Positions 25,066-37,055 are shown, counted from the first letter of the stretch. The stretch is 64,000 nt of DNA from Paguma larvata (GCA_030068075.1 CM057836.1:67493788-67557787); one strand, 5' to 3'. A program made the numbers and translations. The notes: generated by a model not told the origin, from the sequence alone.

Positions 25066-26719
25066 TTTAATGACAGAGAAAGACCTTGACATTTTATTCT
25101 TTGGTAAATGAATCAGGTATTTCAGGTTGTCTTAGTCTTGCCTATTTCTTGTTTCAGCTGCTACTTCGGCAGCCAGTTTTCCATTGGTTTTAAGTACTTT
25201 CAGCACATTTTACTTACTGGAATCCTGAATCTTGGCCAGGTAGAGCTCCTTCCTCCCCATCCACGTGCTTCCTCCTAAACACAAAAAGAAACACCATTCA
25301 TCCACTTGAAGCCTTGTGAGCTGGTGAAAAAATTATTTACTTCTTCAGCCCCTTCCTCCCTCCTACCCTGACTGCTGCCATGGAAATTCATAAGGCTTAT
25401 TAGAAGCCAGTCCCATGAGAATGAGCAATAAACTGTCTTTGTGAATTTCCTTTCCCTCCTTCCCTGATTCATTCCCCAGGTCCTTCATTGCTGCTCCTTG
25501 GGCTTATACTCCTTAATAAGCTAGTAACTCAGATATTATCTGAATTATTCTCTTCTTTATGGGAAAACTAAACAAGGACTAAACTAAACGAGTAATATCT
25601 AATTACTCTCATCAGTTGTATGAATGTCTCTAGAACAAATGAAAAAGTAGTCTCTAGGCAACATTCATCACTAAATTGGTGTTACTGAGCCTCACTCACT
25701 TTTTTCCTTTCACAGATATATCCACATATATTATTCCCCTATAATTCCATATTTTGTTGTTCCCTGATTACAGAAGATATTCTCTTCCACATATTACTAT
25801 TTGTTACTATAATTACCATCATCATCCTCTTGAATCTGTAAGTAGATCACCACTGCTATCATCGGTTTAGCTGTTGATAATAGCAAAAGCACTGATATTT
25901 AAATTCATATATAACTTTAATGTTCTCGTTAGCACATGAATTAAATAAGAATATGTAGGGTCTATTTAAGCACATTGCCATTTTTTAAAAACTTAATAAT
26001 ATTGTTAGAACAAAGAAAGATTCTGCAAAAGGTTGACTGTGATCTTAACAAGACATTTAACAAAGTCATGTTACTCTTGAAGAAAAGAGAGCAAGAGCAC
26101 AGTGGGGTGGGTGGCAACACACTTTTGTGGATATTTTTTAGATAACTGAATAATGATACCAAAAGTCATGTTGTCTCCAATCTGCAAAGCAATCTCCAAA
26201 TGTCCAGGCTCAAATCCTTCTATTTTAATCTGTCATGCCACATTATTAAAAATGTTTTAATCAAAAAATTGAATTAAAAAGAACTAGCTGCATCATTTTC
26301 TAAAGGTAAAAATATCTGTATGATAATACACTGAGTGGCAGAATCAATATGCTAAGAATACCCTTAGATAGTTGATATTATCGAACAAAATAACAAGATG
26401 AAATTTTTTATACCTGTTAAAAGGAAGACAAAAAAATGTTGAAAATACACTATGTTCCCACGTAACTGACATTAATATAACTACATATCAAAGGAGAAAA
26501 CAGTTCACTGAGTCTTACATGGGTTGTTATACCTGAAAAATATTTTTCACTTTATTTTAATGATTACTGTTGATGTGGAAGCTCTTCAAAAGTTCTAAGA
26601 AATCACATGACCCGTCAGACAGCCTGGACGAGCAGGGAGGACAGAAGTCAGGAAAATAAGTTATTTATTAACATATATATATTTAATTTACCTTCCTACC
26701 TTGAATTATTTTTATAAGA
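25066..26719. other. Anonymous intergenic DNA
   Basis: No gene, RNA or clear repeat is recognised over about 1.6 kb. Confidence 0.5.
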
Positions 26720-26965
26720 TTCTATTTTAGGTCCTAGGAATTTGGTGGTAAAACAAGAAGATAGAGAGTCTGCTGTCACCATGGAACATACAGCTTATAT
26801 AGATGGATATTAGATAGCATATTAAATAACAATATAATTAGAAATTACAATAAGTGTTCTAAGAATAGATTTCAGAGGAAACTGATCTAGATAGGAATGT
26901 CAGGAAATAACAATTTAAGCCCAATTAAAAAAAAAAGGGCTGTCATATGAGTAATTTGAAAGAAT
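26720..26965. repeat. Ancient dispersed repeat remnant (family not named)
   Basis: The sequence 'taggtcctaggaatttggtgg...catggaacatacagctta' and 'acaataagtgttctaag' parallels a widespread old repeat with 'ctaggtgctggggatacag', 'catggagcttacagtct' and 'gataagtgctatgaag'. Patchy similarity only. Confidence 0.35.
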
Positions 26966-27524
26966 GAAATGCTATTGTGTGCAGAGAAGCTTTTGTTTAC
27001 CAGATGGCTTAAGATACTTGAAGAGCTGATGTTTAGAAGAGAAGTTTGATTCAATGACTACAGATAGAAGTACTATCCATTTTCACTGTGACAATTCATT
27101 GTCCTAAAAGGCATGTTATATAAAGATCAGTATCAATTCCAAATTTTAAAAACATACTGAGTTAGAGATGTCCAAACCGGAGTGATTCACATGGTAGTGA
27201 AATCTCACTCTGTGTTTTTTAACCTATGTCACCTGATTTGGACTAGGTTAAGGTTTTCCTAGTGTCCAACTTTAAGAATATATATTTTAGCAGTGCATTT
27301 CGTATAGAATGAATACATTCTCTTCTTTATAACAATCATTTTATAATTTCTATATCATATACCCCACATCCCTCCCAATACCAGCAAAGACACTATAGCA
27401 CCAGTATTTGCATCAAATTGGTTTCCTTTGAATTTTATATATTTGAATGTGTCTTGGATTCTCCCGAAATATTAAAACCATGTTTATGAAGATTAACACC
27501 AGGCAGAATGATTACTGTACTCAA
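26966..27524. other. Anonymous intergenic DNA
   Basis: Nothing recognised. Confidence 0.5.
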
Positions 27525-27526
27525 GA

Positions 27527-27745
27527 CAATATAGTATGGTGGTTAAAAGCAGACACTGAAAAGTCCTGTCTGACTGAAAACTTCTGTCCCACCTGCTGTG
27601 TGTTCTTAGTCAAGATGTTTAATCACTGTGACCCTCAGTCTCATCCTCTGTAAAATAAAATAACACACATCTTATATATTAGTTGTGAAGATTAAATTAG
27701 TTTACATATGTCAACATTTCTAGCTATTGCTGTTATCTTTACTTT
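27527..27745 (+). repeat. MIR, nearly full length
   Basis: The blocks 'tatagtatggtggttaaaag', 'cacctgctgtgtgttcttag', 'ctcatcctctgtaaaataaa' and 'agttgtgaagattaaattag', ending 'ctagctattgctgttatctt', track MIR from head to tail. The 68-codon ORF overlapping it is spurious. Confidence 0.9.
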
Positions 27746-27916
27746 TGTCTAATATGATGGCCGAAAAACTCCTGGGAAGGCATACACACTAATGCTAGTA
27801 GTATTTTCCTTTGCTTCTGACATTTTGAAAAAGTACAGCCACAAGAATGTTTAATAATAAAATTAATTCTTTGATTTCATGTTAATATTATAGAAAAGTG
27901 ACTGTACTTTATAGAA

Positions 27917-27944
27917 AACACACACACACACAAACACACACACA
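27917..27944 (+). repeat. (CA)n microsatellite
   Basis: CA units with one AA interruption. Confidence 0.85.
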
Positions 27945-28680
27945 TCTTTGAAGGCCATTTATTACAATCCACACAACAAATAAGCATTTAAAATTAGAAT
28001 TAGAGGAACAGAACCAACACCATCCATAAATGAGATTGTCAAAAGCTAACTACATTTCTAATTCCAGCAATTGCATTAGAGGAAATACAGAGGGACAGGG
28101 GTCAGAGGAGCATGACAAAAACCATAAAAAGGGTATAATCAGTGTAATCCAGACTGTGGAGAAAATTCAAACTACCCCGTTTTTTCTACAAGAAGAGGTT
28201 TGTAGGATCTATCAACAAATATTTGTGTATGGACCTCATTTTGATCTTAACTCAAAATAATTCGTGTATAATAAAACAAAAATGACAGACAGCTAGAAAT
28301 TTGAACACTCTCGAGATATTTCTGGATACTATCAGATTCCTATTTGATATTTAGACATGACAATAGTAATATTGACATGTTTTTCAAAGACTGGCCATCT
28401 TTACAGATACATGTCAAAATATTTACAAATAAAATGATTATACAATATATAGGAAGGGAGGGTGGAAGGGTACAGTGAACCAGGCTTGACTATGACTTGT
28501 CAACTGTTCAATATGTGTGATGGGTATATTATACTATTTTTTTAATTTGAAAATGTCCATAAAATTAAAAAAAACGAGTTTAAAAGTCAATTAGAAAATT
28601 AGTCAATTTTAGAATTGTACAGTTGGCCTATAAAATTAAGCTCTCAAACCTACTTTGCAAATTCCAGCCATACAGTTTAA

Positions 28681-28722
28681 ATATATATATATATAGATAT
28701 ATAGTTATAGATATATAGATAC
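28681..28722 (+). repeat. TA/GATA-rich simple repeat
   Basis: (AT)n followed by GATATATAG-type units. Confidence 0.8.
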
Positions 28723-29450
28723 AGTATTCTCAAATAATGTATTTTCATATTCTGTCATTTATTATTCTCAGTTAACTGGAGCCAAAATGACCTATTACCC
28801 TTGACCATTAAGGAAAGCAATTTCATTTTTCTGAATTATCCAGATAATTTCCCAAATGTTCCAATTTCTTTCTGAGCATTTACAGATGTTCAGAGAATCA
28901 CTACCTAAGGAATTCTTTATCAATGCTGTGAATTACAAATATTATCTTTTGCTGTGTTAAGAAGGAATAGTGACATTTTGCGAAAAGAAAAATGTGTCTG
29001 CTGAAGAAAGCTGGTTAGTAAGCTTAACAAGACAATTTATTTTTCTGGAAATAGTTTTAAATCAAATGTGCTGGATATAGTCCATGCACTACAATATGAC
29101 ATATGAAGAGGATCACAAGATTAAAAATCTTAAGGCTAGGCTAGGCTTGGACAATTTTCCATTACAGCCTATGTCATGGGAATGGATACATTTCATGGCA
29201 CTTGTGTTCTGTATACATTTTTCATAATGGAGACAGTAAGTATAAGAACATTTCAGCATTTGAGCTATTTAGAAATACTGTGCTATAATACAGAAGTCAA
29301 TGAATTACTTTTAACTCCCCCCCAAAAGTAAAGCTATATTAGACACAGTAAATCCCTAAATAAATTAATACATCTTCATCAAGAACATGTGTTTACAAAG
29401 TTGCATCATACCAAAATTTGGCTCTCATATGTACAAACAATACACTCACA

Positions 29451-29479
29451 CTACACACACACATACACACACACACACA
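29451..29479 (+). repeat. (CA)n microsatellite
   Basis: CA units with one AT interruption. Confidence 0.85.
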
Positions 29480-30110
29480 TCCTCATGGTAAGCATAACTT
29501 GCAGGCCTTCATAGCCATTCGTTCTTTTGCAATTACTAACGGCAATATGTCCAGATAGTACACCTCCTCAAAAATCATTTACAGAGAAGATCCATGTGAC
29601 AATTATTTCTAGTGGCATAGAGAGAGAAATCATGATTTAGCTCTTCTGCAAAAGCACTCAAAATAATAGATTTACTAGCATCCTCATTTCACTCTTTGTA
29701 GTTTCCTCTCCTTCCTGCCTAGAACAAGGGAGCAATATCTCAGAGTAGAGTAGCCATATTATGACCATAGAGACGGAAGCTGCACATTAAAACACACATA
29801 GCAAGAAAGCAAAAGGAGTTTAGGTTCCCACACTGGATCTCTCAACTGCTGCTGCATCATGCTGGAATGCCTACCTCTGGTTTTCATATTATACAGGATT
29901 AATACAACACTTACATTGGAGAAGGGAGTCTCTCTACTAAAACAAGTATGATTCTAATAGATTACAAATTTATATTATTTTTAATAAATAATATATAATT
30001 TATTATCTATAATTCAACTTTATATAAATTTATGAAATTGGGAGTCAATATCTAATGTGTCACTTTAACAATTACCAATCTCCATTTTAACTTTGAATCA
30101 TTTTTATGAC

Positions 30111-30232
30111 CGGGGTTAGGGTTAGGGCCAGGGTGAGGGTATGTACCTGGTATGCTGCCGTTTAGAGAGCTCGTCAGAGGGTTCATTTAGGGTTAGGTTT
30201 AGTTTTAGGCTTAGGGTTAGGGGTTAAGGGGG
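30111..30232 (+). repeat. Degenerate interstitial telomere-like (TTAGGG) cluster
   Basis: Five exact TTAGGG units (30116, 30122, 30187, 30211, 30217) and several one-base variants (TTAGGT, TTAGGC, GTGAGGG, TTAAGGG) on one strand, split by about 60 unrelated bases at 30138-30184. The cluster runs straight into the L1 3' end. Confidence 0.8.
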
Positions 30233-30400
30233 AGGCAGGTGGGAGAATGGGTTAAATAGGTGATAACGACTAAGGAGTGCACTTGTTGTGATGAGCACCA
30301 GCTGTTGTATTGAAATGCTGAGTCACTATTTTGTACACCTGAAACTAATAATACATGCATGGTAACTAATTGGAATTTAAATACAAACTTAAAAAAAAAC
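30233..30400 (+). mobile_element. Carnivore LINE-1 3' UTR end, severely 5'-truncated
   Basis: 'aggagtgcacttgttgtgat', 'gagcaccagctgttgtattg', 'cctgaaactaataatacatg' and 'ggtaactaattggaatttaa' then A9 are the last part of the carnivore L1 3' UTR. A possible target duplication 'aactttgaatc/aactctgaatc' lies at 30089-30099 and 30398-30408 (10 of 11), which would place the telomere-like cluster inside the inserted unit. Confidence 0.85.
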
Positions 30401-30562
30401 TCTGAATCTAATGTCTATCTATATATCTATATGTCTATTTTTTACATAGATATATATACACAAATGTACAAATCTGCCTGGGGATTATATTATAATTCAT
30501 GGATTTGGCCTTTGAGACTGCCTCTCTCTTCTACTCTGTACACAGACAACTGCACCCTTATT

Positions 30563-30743
30563 TTCTTTTTTTATTTTGAGAGAGAGAGAGAGAGAGAGAA
30601 CGAGCAGGGGAGGGGCAGAGAGGGGAGAGAATGAAAATCCCAAGCGTAGGGTTTGAACTCATGAACCAAACAGTGAGATAATGACCTGAGCCAAAACCAA
30701 AAGTCAGACGCTTACAGACGCAACAGAGCCACCCCAGCGCCCT
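30563..30743 (-). repeat. tRNA-Lys-derived felid SINE
   Basis: Minus-strand copy with a (GA)n run at 30578-30599 and the head complement near 30727-30743, which carries small indels. A 17-bp duplication at 30546-30562 and 30744-30760 agrees at 15 positions. Confidence 0.9.
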
Positions 30744-30884
30744 ACAACCTCACCCTTATTCATTATTCCACAGGAGGAAATCTGTGCGAATGCTACATTA
30801 TCACATAAGGAAAATGACCTAATAAATCTAGTGTGTACTTGTGCATTAGAGAATCAATCACAATCAATGTGTATTTTAAGAAAG

Positions 30885-31240
30885 GATGACTGCAGAAGAG
30901 TAAACACTAATACATATACCAACATTTTCAATGCAGTAATATGATAGAAATGCGTAGACCGAAATGGGAGTGGTTGAACAAATTATGATACATCTGTATT
31001 GTGAATATGTTGCTATTAAAGCAAATGTGTTATATATATAGAAATATATATATATATATATAGAAATATATATCCCTATTATTATGATTCTACTTTCAAA
31101 TGTTATACATATTTTTGTGCACATACATTTATGTGTATATAAAACATGTGTATAATAAATATGTTTTAGCATGGAGAAAGAAGAATGCCCACTGTACTGT
31201 TATGATTGGAATGCTCAAGGCATTAGGATTGGAGGTGATA
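30885..31240 (+). mobile_element. Old LINE-1 (L1M) ORF2-end remnant
   Basis: 'gagtggttgaacaaattatg' and 'atacatctgtattgtgaata' then 'tgctattaaagcaaatg' fit the L1M text 'gggactggttaaataaattatggtacatcc...tgcagctattaaaaagaatg'. A TA-rich simple repeat is embedded at 31030-31072. Confidence 0.6.
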
Positions 31241-32179
31241 TAGTTGTAGAAAATTATTACTTTATTCTATATCTTGTGTTCTTCTGCATTATTAATTTAT
31301 AATTAAATGCCATATATACACACATATATAATATACAGACATACATATACACACATACATATACTGAAAAGGAAGAAGATTCAATCCACATTTAAGAGAG
31401 AAAAAGAGAGAGATCCTAAAAGTCAGTATAATGGTACATGTGATAAAGGAAGGGGGAGTAAACTCCATGTAGGCAGAAGACTCCATTATGTGAGTGCTTG
31501 TGCATGTGTTTATTACAATTAGATACTGTTTGTCTTCATAATAGATATCACAATATAAATAGCACAGAGTAACAAACATGAAAACGTTTCCACCAGGCTA
31601 AATCATTAGTACATGTCCTTGCAACTATTGCTGTATTCTTGTTTCTGTTTTTCTCATGCTACAAATTGATCATAAATCTTGTCTTATAAAAAGAGTCTAT
31701 ACTGATGCATATAATATGTGAAGGATGGGATTCTCTAATTTAAAGAACACTTCAAGAATGCCAGCACAGATCTTACATTCTTTACTTGATTATGTCTGGT
31801 TTATTTTCAGAGATTGGTCACTTGCTTATAAGCATATTATCTTCCTTCTTGTACTTTATTTACAGTAATAAACTCTAAATATGTTTGGAAGTCAAATGCG
31901 ATAGTCTTTCTGGGAACCTTTGAGATGTGATATTGAACCCTACATGCAAGATGGAATCTCCTCTTCTCCCCCCATTTAGCTCCACTATGCCTTTCCAAGA
32001 GAAAAAATCATTATTTTTCAATCTCTCTGAAGAGAAGACTGTTAAAACTTAATTGTCAATTATGAATGCATAGTATTTTATAAACTAAAAGACACAACTC
32101 TGAGTTAATGTCAAATCAGTAACTATTCATCGACTTTGAGATCCTATAAAAGTAACTAACAACTGCATAATTACAACAC
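31241..32179. other. Anonymous intergenic DNA with a CA/TA-rich tract
   Basis: An ACATAT/ACACAT-rich simple repeat lies at 31311-31362. No gene is recognised. Confidence 0.5.
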
Positions 32180-32392
32180 CCTACCATAGTGGCAAGTGCT
32201 AAAGGTCTGGTTCCAGCCGGCCTCCCAGTTTTTGGACTTACCCTTGTTCATTAACTTGGGGAAAACACTCATCTACTCAAAAGCTCAGATTTCTTATCCC
32301 AACACAGGAATAAAAATAACTCTTAATTTGTAGGGTTGTTTGAAGATTAAATTAGCATAGGCACATACTTAAAACATAGCATGAAATTAGCA
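32180..32392 (+). repeat. MIR, interrupted at its 3' end by a SINE
   Basis: 'accatagtggcaagtgctaa', 'cttggggaaaacactcatct', 'aaaagctcagatttcttatc' and 'gggttgtttgaagattaaat' follow the MIR order. Confidence 0.7.
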
Positions 32393-32608
32393 AAAGCCGC
32401 TGGATGGCTCAGTCGGTTGGGCGTTCAACTTCAGCTCTGGCCGTGATCTCGTGGTCTGTGACTTCAGGCCCCGTGTCAGGCTCTACGCCGACAGCTCAGA
32501 GTCTGGAGACTGCTTCAAATTCTGTGTCTCCCTCTCCTTCTCTGTTCCACCCCTGCTCACACTCTGTCTCTCTCTCAAAAATAAAATGAAAAAAAAATAA
32601 TAAAAAAA
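32393..32608 (+). repeat. tRNA-Lys-derived felid SINE
   Basis: Diverged head 'gccgctggatggctcagtcgg', then a good middle and CT-rich part and an A/T tail. A 13-bp match with one mismatch (32370-32382 and 32609-32621) suggests a duplication, but about ten bases lie between its left copy and the SINE head. Confidence 0.9.
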
Positions 32609-32714
32609 TAAAACAGAGCATATTGCTCTGTTTCCTAGATATGGATAAATGTTACTGACTTTTTAAATATTTACTGTATTATAAAGCTTGATATTTAAAA
32701 GTTATTATGACATT

Positions 32715-32905
32715 TCTATAAGTGTTTCATATGCATTGACAGGTTTAATCCTCACAAAAAAATCATAATGGGAAGTGGTGAATATTAGCACTATTTATAT
32801 ATGCGGATCCCAAGGCACAGAGAAGCTAGTAATTCATAAAACTGGGGTTCATGCACTGGTGGCACAATTCCTGGCAACAATGCCCAGACTTTGAACCCCT
32901 AGAAT
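32715..32905 (-). repeat. MIR remnant
   Basis: 'acaggtttaatcctcacaaa', 'gcggatcccaaggcacagag', 'aagctagtaattcataaaac' and 'gcccagactttgaaccccta' follow the reverse complement of MIR. Confidence 0.7.
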
Positions 32906-33739
32906 ATACTACCTCTCATGTATCTCATCTTTCCTATTTAAAGAGCATCCGTTACATTTAAAGCTTTCTTTTGGCTAAGCAGTTTTGTTGAAATTACATT
33001 TTCTATCAAACTTCTGCTTATTCCAAGGCAGCCTGTCCTGGGATTTCAGATTTAATGCTCTACATTTTTTTTCCAGTTTTCTAATTTAGTCTCATTTTCA
33101 CATTTATCTTAATAACCTGAGGCTTCCTCTCTAAGATCAAATAGATCTTGCTGGCGTCTTCCCTATTTATAGATACATTATTCACCAAAAACCACCTTGT
33201 TCACCTCCATTATCCTTTTGGGATTGCAATTTCCCTCTCTCTGCATTGTTCTCTCTAGGTAACTTATGGAGATGCAGACAAACCTCTTCCTCTCTCTGTG
33301 TAAGAATGTAGTATCATCAAGGATAGGCCTGCAACGTGTTTTAAGGATAGAGAAAGAATTGATTTACTGTAATGAACACATGGAACCCCAGAATTTACTC
33401 CAGTGTTCTGTCTTTTGCAATTTATTCCCAGAATATGTGACATTATACTTAAGTATTTGAGTTCAGTTTGAGGTGGACATATTCTTGTTGAAATTCAGTT
33501 ATAAAAAGAATATGGTATAACTGGATTTCTGATTTCATGGCTAAAAGTCCACAAATTTCTAAGGGAAAATGTAGGAAGTAAGAATATTATTTTCAGTCAA
33601 TTTCTCTATCAGGTATAAAAGCAGTTCAATTTTCTAAAATATGAATGAACTCAAGCAGATGATGAAAGTACTTAGAAAATTAAGGTCAAAGAAACGTACA
33701 TATGCATCTTGAGGAAAAATATATGTGTGAAAGGATATC
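32906..33739. other. Anonymous intergenic DNA
   Basis: Nothing recognised; short ORFs only. Confidence 0.5.
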
Positions 33740-35415
33740 AGAATGGAATAAAATGCAAATACACTAGAAGATAAATTTAAAAAGATCTCAGAGTACCATA
33801 TTGTATAACATGGTAAATACAAGATAAAAATGAAGGAACATGGAGACCATATCCAGAAATTCCATATACGTACGTAAGCATAAAAGAGTTCAAGTAGGTG
33901 GATGAAATTTAGAGAAAGAAAGAAAGAAAGAAAGAAGAAAGAAAGAAGAAAGGAAGAAAGAAGAAAGGAAGAAAGAAAGAAGAAAGAAAGAAAGAAAGAA
34001 AAAATTCCATGAGTACCTCCCATATTGAAAGTCCCACTAAGTGCCCTGAATGATCACACACATATACACACTACTCAAGAAGCAATAACATTTTAGAATG
34101 TCTACAATAAGTGGAAAATCCAAAAATATTCCAGAAATTAAAAAAAATGAAACATTCTTTAAAGAATAGAAAATAGGTTAGCATCAGAAGAAAATTTTCA
34201 TTAGGGAAATCAATGCAATAATAAAATGGGAAAAAAATCTTCAAAAAGCTAAAAGAAAAATGACTTTCCAAACTGAGTTCTTCACCCAGCCAAAATAATA
34301 GCCAAGAACCAGGAAAAATAAATGCATGCACATTTATGTCAGAGCATATAAATGGACAAAGGATCAAAACATGTATTGCTGCAAAAAATAAATAAATAAA
34401 CAGATGGCAGAGAAGTGCATGAAAAGAGGCTCAACAGCATTAGTCATTAGGAAAATTGAAAATAAAGCCATAGAGAGCATCTCCACACACACTAGAATGG
34501 CTACAATTACTGTAACTGGCAATTACATATACTTACAAGAATGTGAAGTAACTAGAACTCTAAAGCTTTACTGGTGGCAATGAAAACTGATGCAAACAAA
34601 GTTTGGTGGTTTTTATAAAGTCAGTGGTTCAACAATTTCATAAGAAATAAAAACTTATGTTTTCACAAAATACACACAAATGTTTGTAGCAGTTCTACTC
34701 TTAATTACTAAGTCTTGAAACAAGTGACACATCATTCAAATGGCGAATAATCAGCAGTATAACTATATATGGGAATACTAATTGGTATTGAGAGGGATCA
34801 AACATTCATGATCCAACATGAATGAAACTTAAGTACATTTTTCTTAGTAAAATAAATGAGACCCAACATACTGCATATTGTACAATTCCATTTATATGGC
34901 TTTTGGAAAAAGCAAAACAAATTATTGGTTAGCAGAGGAGGAGGAGAATTGCTACAAAGGAGCAGTATAAGTGAAAGTTTTGAATGATACAATTTTGTGT
35001 ATAATGCCTATAGTGGTAGAAATATAATTCTATGCATTTGTCAAATCTCAAAGAATTGTGTATCATAAAGTGTAAACTTTCCTACAAAATAACTGACTGG
35101 TACTGTTTAAAAATGCCAAAGTTAAGCAAGACAGAGAAAGACGGAAGATCTCATAGTAATGGAAAGCATTAAATAGACATGATAACTAAATGCAATGTAG
35201 GATCTTATTCTGGATCTTAGACATAAAATTAACATTAGTGGGAAAACTGATAAAACTGGAAAAAGTGTGTATTGTACCAGTATATTAATGTATCAGTATT
35301 AATTTATCAATTTTGATAATTGTACAATTGTTATATAAAACATTGATATATGATGATTCTCTGTTATTTGTGAACCACACTGTAATCCACAATAGAAAAA
35401 TTTTTAAATATTTAT
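33740..35415 (+). mobile_element. Old LINE-1 (L1M) remnant with 3' end
   Basis: Three blocks are recognisable: 34018-34330, with 'aatgactttccaaactgagttcttcacccagcc'-like text in pieces; 34400-35050, following the ORF2 end ('tagaatggctacaattactg', 'ccatttatatggcttttgga'); and 35095-35340, an L1M 3' UTR ('actaaatgcaatgtaggatc', 'acattagtgggaaaactgat', 'gataattgtacaattgttat'). No frame is open. The blocks may come from one element or from two adjacent ones; the GAAA tract sits near the left end. Confidence 0.6.
33912..34003 (+). repeat. GAAA/GAAAGAA homopurine simple repeat
   Basis: About 90 bases of A and G only, mainly GAAA with GAAGAAA and GGAAGAAA variants. It lies within an old L1 region, and the 129-codon minus-strand ORF over it is only the complement of this repeat and its flanks. 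Confidence 0.95.
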
Positions 35416-36118
35416 TCTAGAAAATTCCATTGTGTTATGTGTGAATTGTACTTGAATTTGGTTTTCTAAAAAAAATAAAAGATGCAACTCATCACAAACA
35501 GAAACAAGGTGAAAATGAAACCCTAATGTATATAACTAATAATAAATACTATCCTTATCATGAAAATGTTAAAATTTTACTAATAAAGTGGGATATATCA
35601 CTTATTTAGATGGAAAATATAAATATTGTAAATATGTCAATTCTCCACCAAAATAAATTTACTAGAATCTTAATAAAATTAGAAATATTTTAAAAATAGA
35701 ATTCGACTATATGATTCATAGTTCATATATAGAAATAAATGTAAAATAATGAATCAATTTATGATAAAATATGATTTAGAAAGCCAATTCCTTCTTAAAT
35801 TTTCAAACTTTAAATATATATAGTTATTAAAATATTGTGGCATCAGAGTAGGAACAGATAGTAAAATGTATAGAAAAATAAAGACCTTAAATATATATAT
35901 GGTAGTTTAATATTAGTGACATTTCAAATTAATGTAAAATATTGGACAATATAATAAATAGTGTGGGGGAAATTTGTTATCTATTGGAATGATATGTGAT
36001 TGCTTTCTTTTTAAAAAGATACACAAAAAAGTCCCATATTGATTAAAAGGCAAAGTATAAAATTATTAGGATATCTATATTAAAATGTGCTTATTCTCTT
36101 TCTTTAAGAAATATTCAT
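35416..36118. other. Very AT-rich anonymous DNA
   Basis: No gene or clear repeat is recognised. Confidence 0.5.
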
Positions 36119-36209
36119 CAGCTAAGTACTAATTATATATGAAAAGATTATATAGTAGTTCATCATACAGCTAAGTACTAACTACACATGAAAAGATTAT
36201 ATAGTAGTT
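36119..36209 (+). repeat. Two-copy tandem duplication, 42-bp units
   Basis: Units 36119-36160 and 36168-36209 (period 49) both begin CAGCTAAGTACTAA and end GATTATATAGTAGTT, with three internal differences. Confidence 0.92.
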
Positions 36210-36261
36210 GAGATTCTTACTAACACTACTTAAAGTAAGAAACAAGCCCCCCAGTTTTTTT

Positions 36262-36497
36262 AATATTTTATTTTCTTTAAAAAATTTTTAATCTTTATTA
36301 ATTCCTGGGATAGAGGGGACGGAGGGGTGGAGAGAGAGAGGAGAGAGAGAGAAAGAGAGGAGACACAGAATCTGAAGCAGGCTCAACACTCTGAGCTGTC
36401 ACCAAAGAGCCCTCCTTGGGGTTTGAACTCACAAACCGTGAGATCATGACCTGAGCCAAAGTCAAACACTCAACCAACTGAGCCACCCAGATGCCCC
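36262..36497 (-). repeat. tRNA-Lys-derived felid SINE (first of a head-to-tail pair)
   Basis: Minus-strand copy with the head complement 'ctgagccacccagatgcccc' ending at 36497, a purine-rich tract at 36329-36361 and a T-rich tail complement. No separate duplication is clear. Confidence 0.9.
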
Positions 36498-36509
36498 ATG
36501 ATTTTATAT

Positions 36510-36535
36510 ATTTTTTAAAAGTTTATTTATTTATT

Positions 36536-36574
<39 letters not shown>

Positions 36575-36742
36575 AGACAGCACATGAGGAAGGGGCAGAG
36601 AGGGAGGGAGAGAATCCCAAGCAGGCTCCACAATGTCAGCCAGCACAGAGTCCAATGTGGGCGTGATCCCATGAATCGTGAGATCATGACCTGACTTGAA
36701 ATCAAGAGTCAGATGCTTAATGGACTGAGCCACCCAGGCACC
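36510..36742 (-). repeat. tRNA-Lys-derived felid SINE (second of a head-to-tail pair)
   Basis: Same orientation as the copy just upstream, with a pure (GA)n run at 36538-36571 and a head complement ending at about 36742. The sequences outside the pair, 'caagccccccagtttt' (36243-36258) and 'caaccccccaaatttt' (36743-36758), are alike, so both copies may share one outer duplication. Confidence 0.92.
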
Positions 36743-36784
36743 CAACCCCCCAAATTTTAGAAGAATAAGACAATAATATTCATT

Positions 36785-37055
36785 TCTTGCTTAAGGTAAG
36801 AATCCACTGTTATTCTTCCAAGAGCTGATTCAGGGTCTCAGGTCCCTTTCGCTTTGTAGTTCCATTCTAACTCAAGAGGCTCCCAAGGCCACACTATGGG
36901 TGGTCTCCATTTTGGACAACTATATGGGAAAACTAACATAGAAGATCACAGATGGGACATTTCGATGGGAGGTCTGGATTGGGAGCATATAACTATTGGC
37001 TATAATTTAATCACATTCATACACTTAACTACAGGAGAGACTATAAAAGGTAGGA
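36785..37055. repeat. Ancient LTR-like remnant (tentative)
   Basis: 'caagaggctcccaaggccac', 'gaagatcacagatgggacat', 'ataactattggctataattt' and 'cacttaactacaggagagac' appear in the order seen in an old LTR-type repeat ('gatcacacatgggagg...cattggctagaactcagtcaca...taactgcaagggag'). The family is not named. The 61-codon ORF in it has no other support. Confidence 0.35.

Larger units (their letters stand above)
27746..30088. other. Repeat-poor intergenic DNA with simple repeats
   Basis: No gene is recognised. It holds a CA repeat at 27917-27944, TA/GATA-rich sequence at 28681-28722, another CA repeat at 29451-29479 and AT-only sequence at 29968-30012. The remainder is anonymous. Confidence 0.5.

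Noticed and set aside
33634..34023. 129-codon minus-strand ORF rich in Phe, Leu and Ser
   Set aside because: It is the complement of the GAAA simple repeat plus flanks, so its openness comes from low complexity.
36538..36571. Independent (GA)n microsatellite
   Set aside because: It is the complement of the CT-rich part of a SINE, so it is annotated as part of that element, although it may vary in length.
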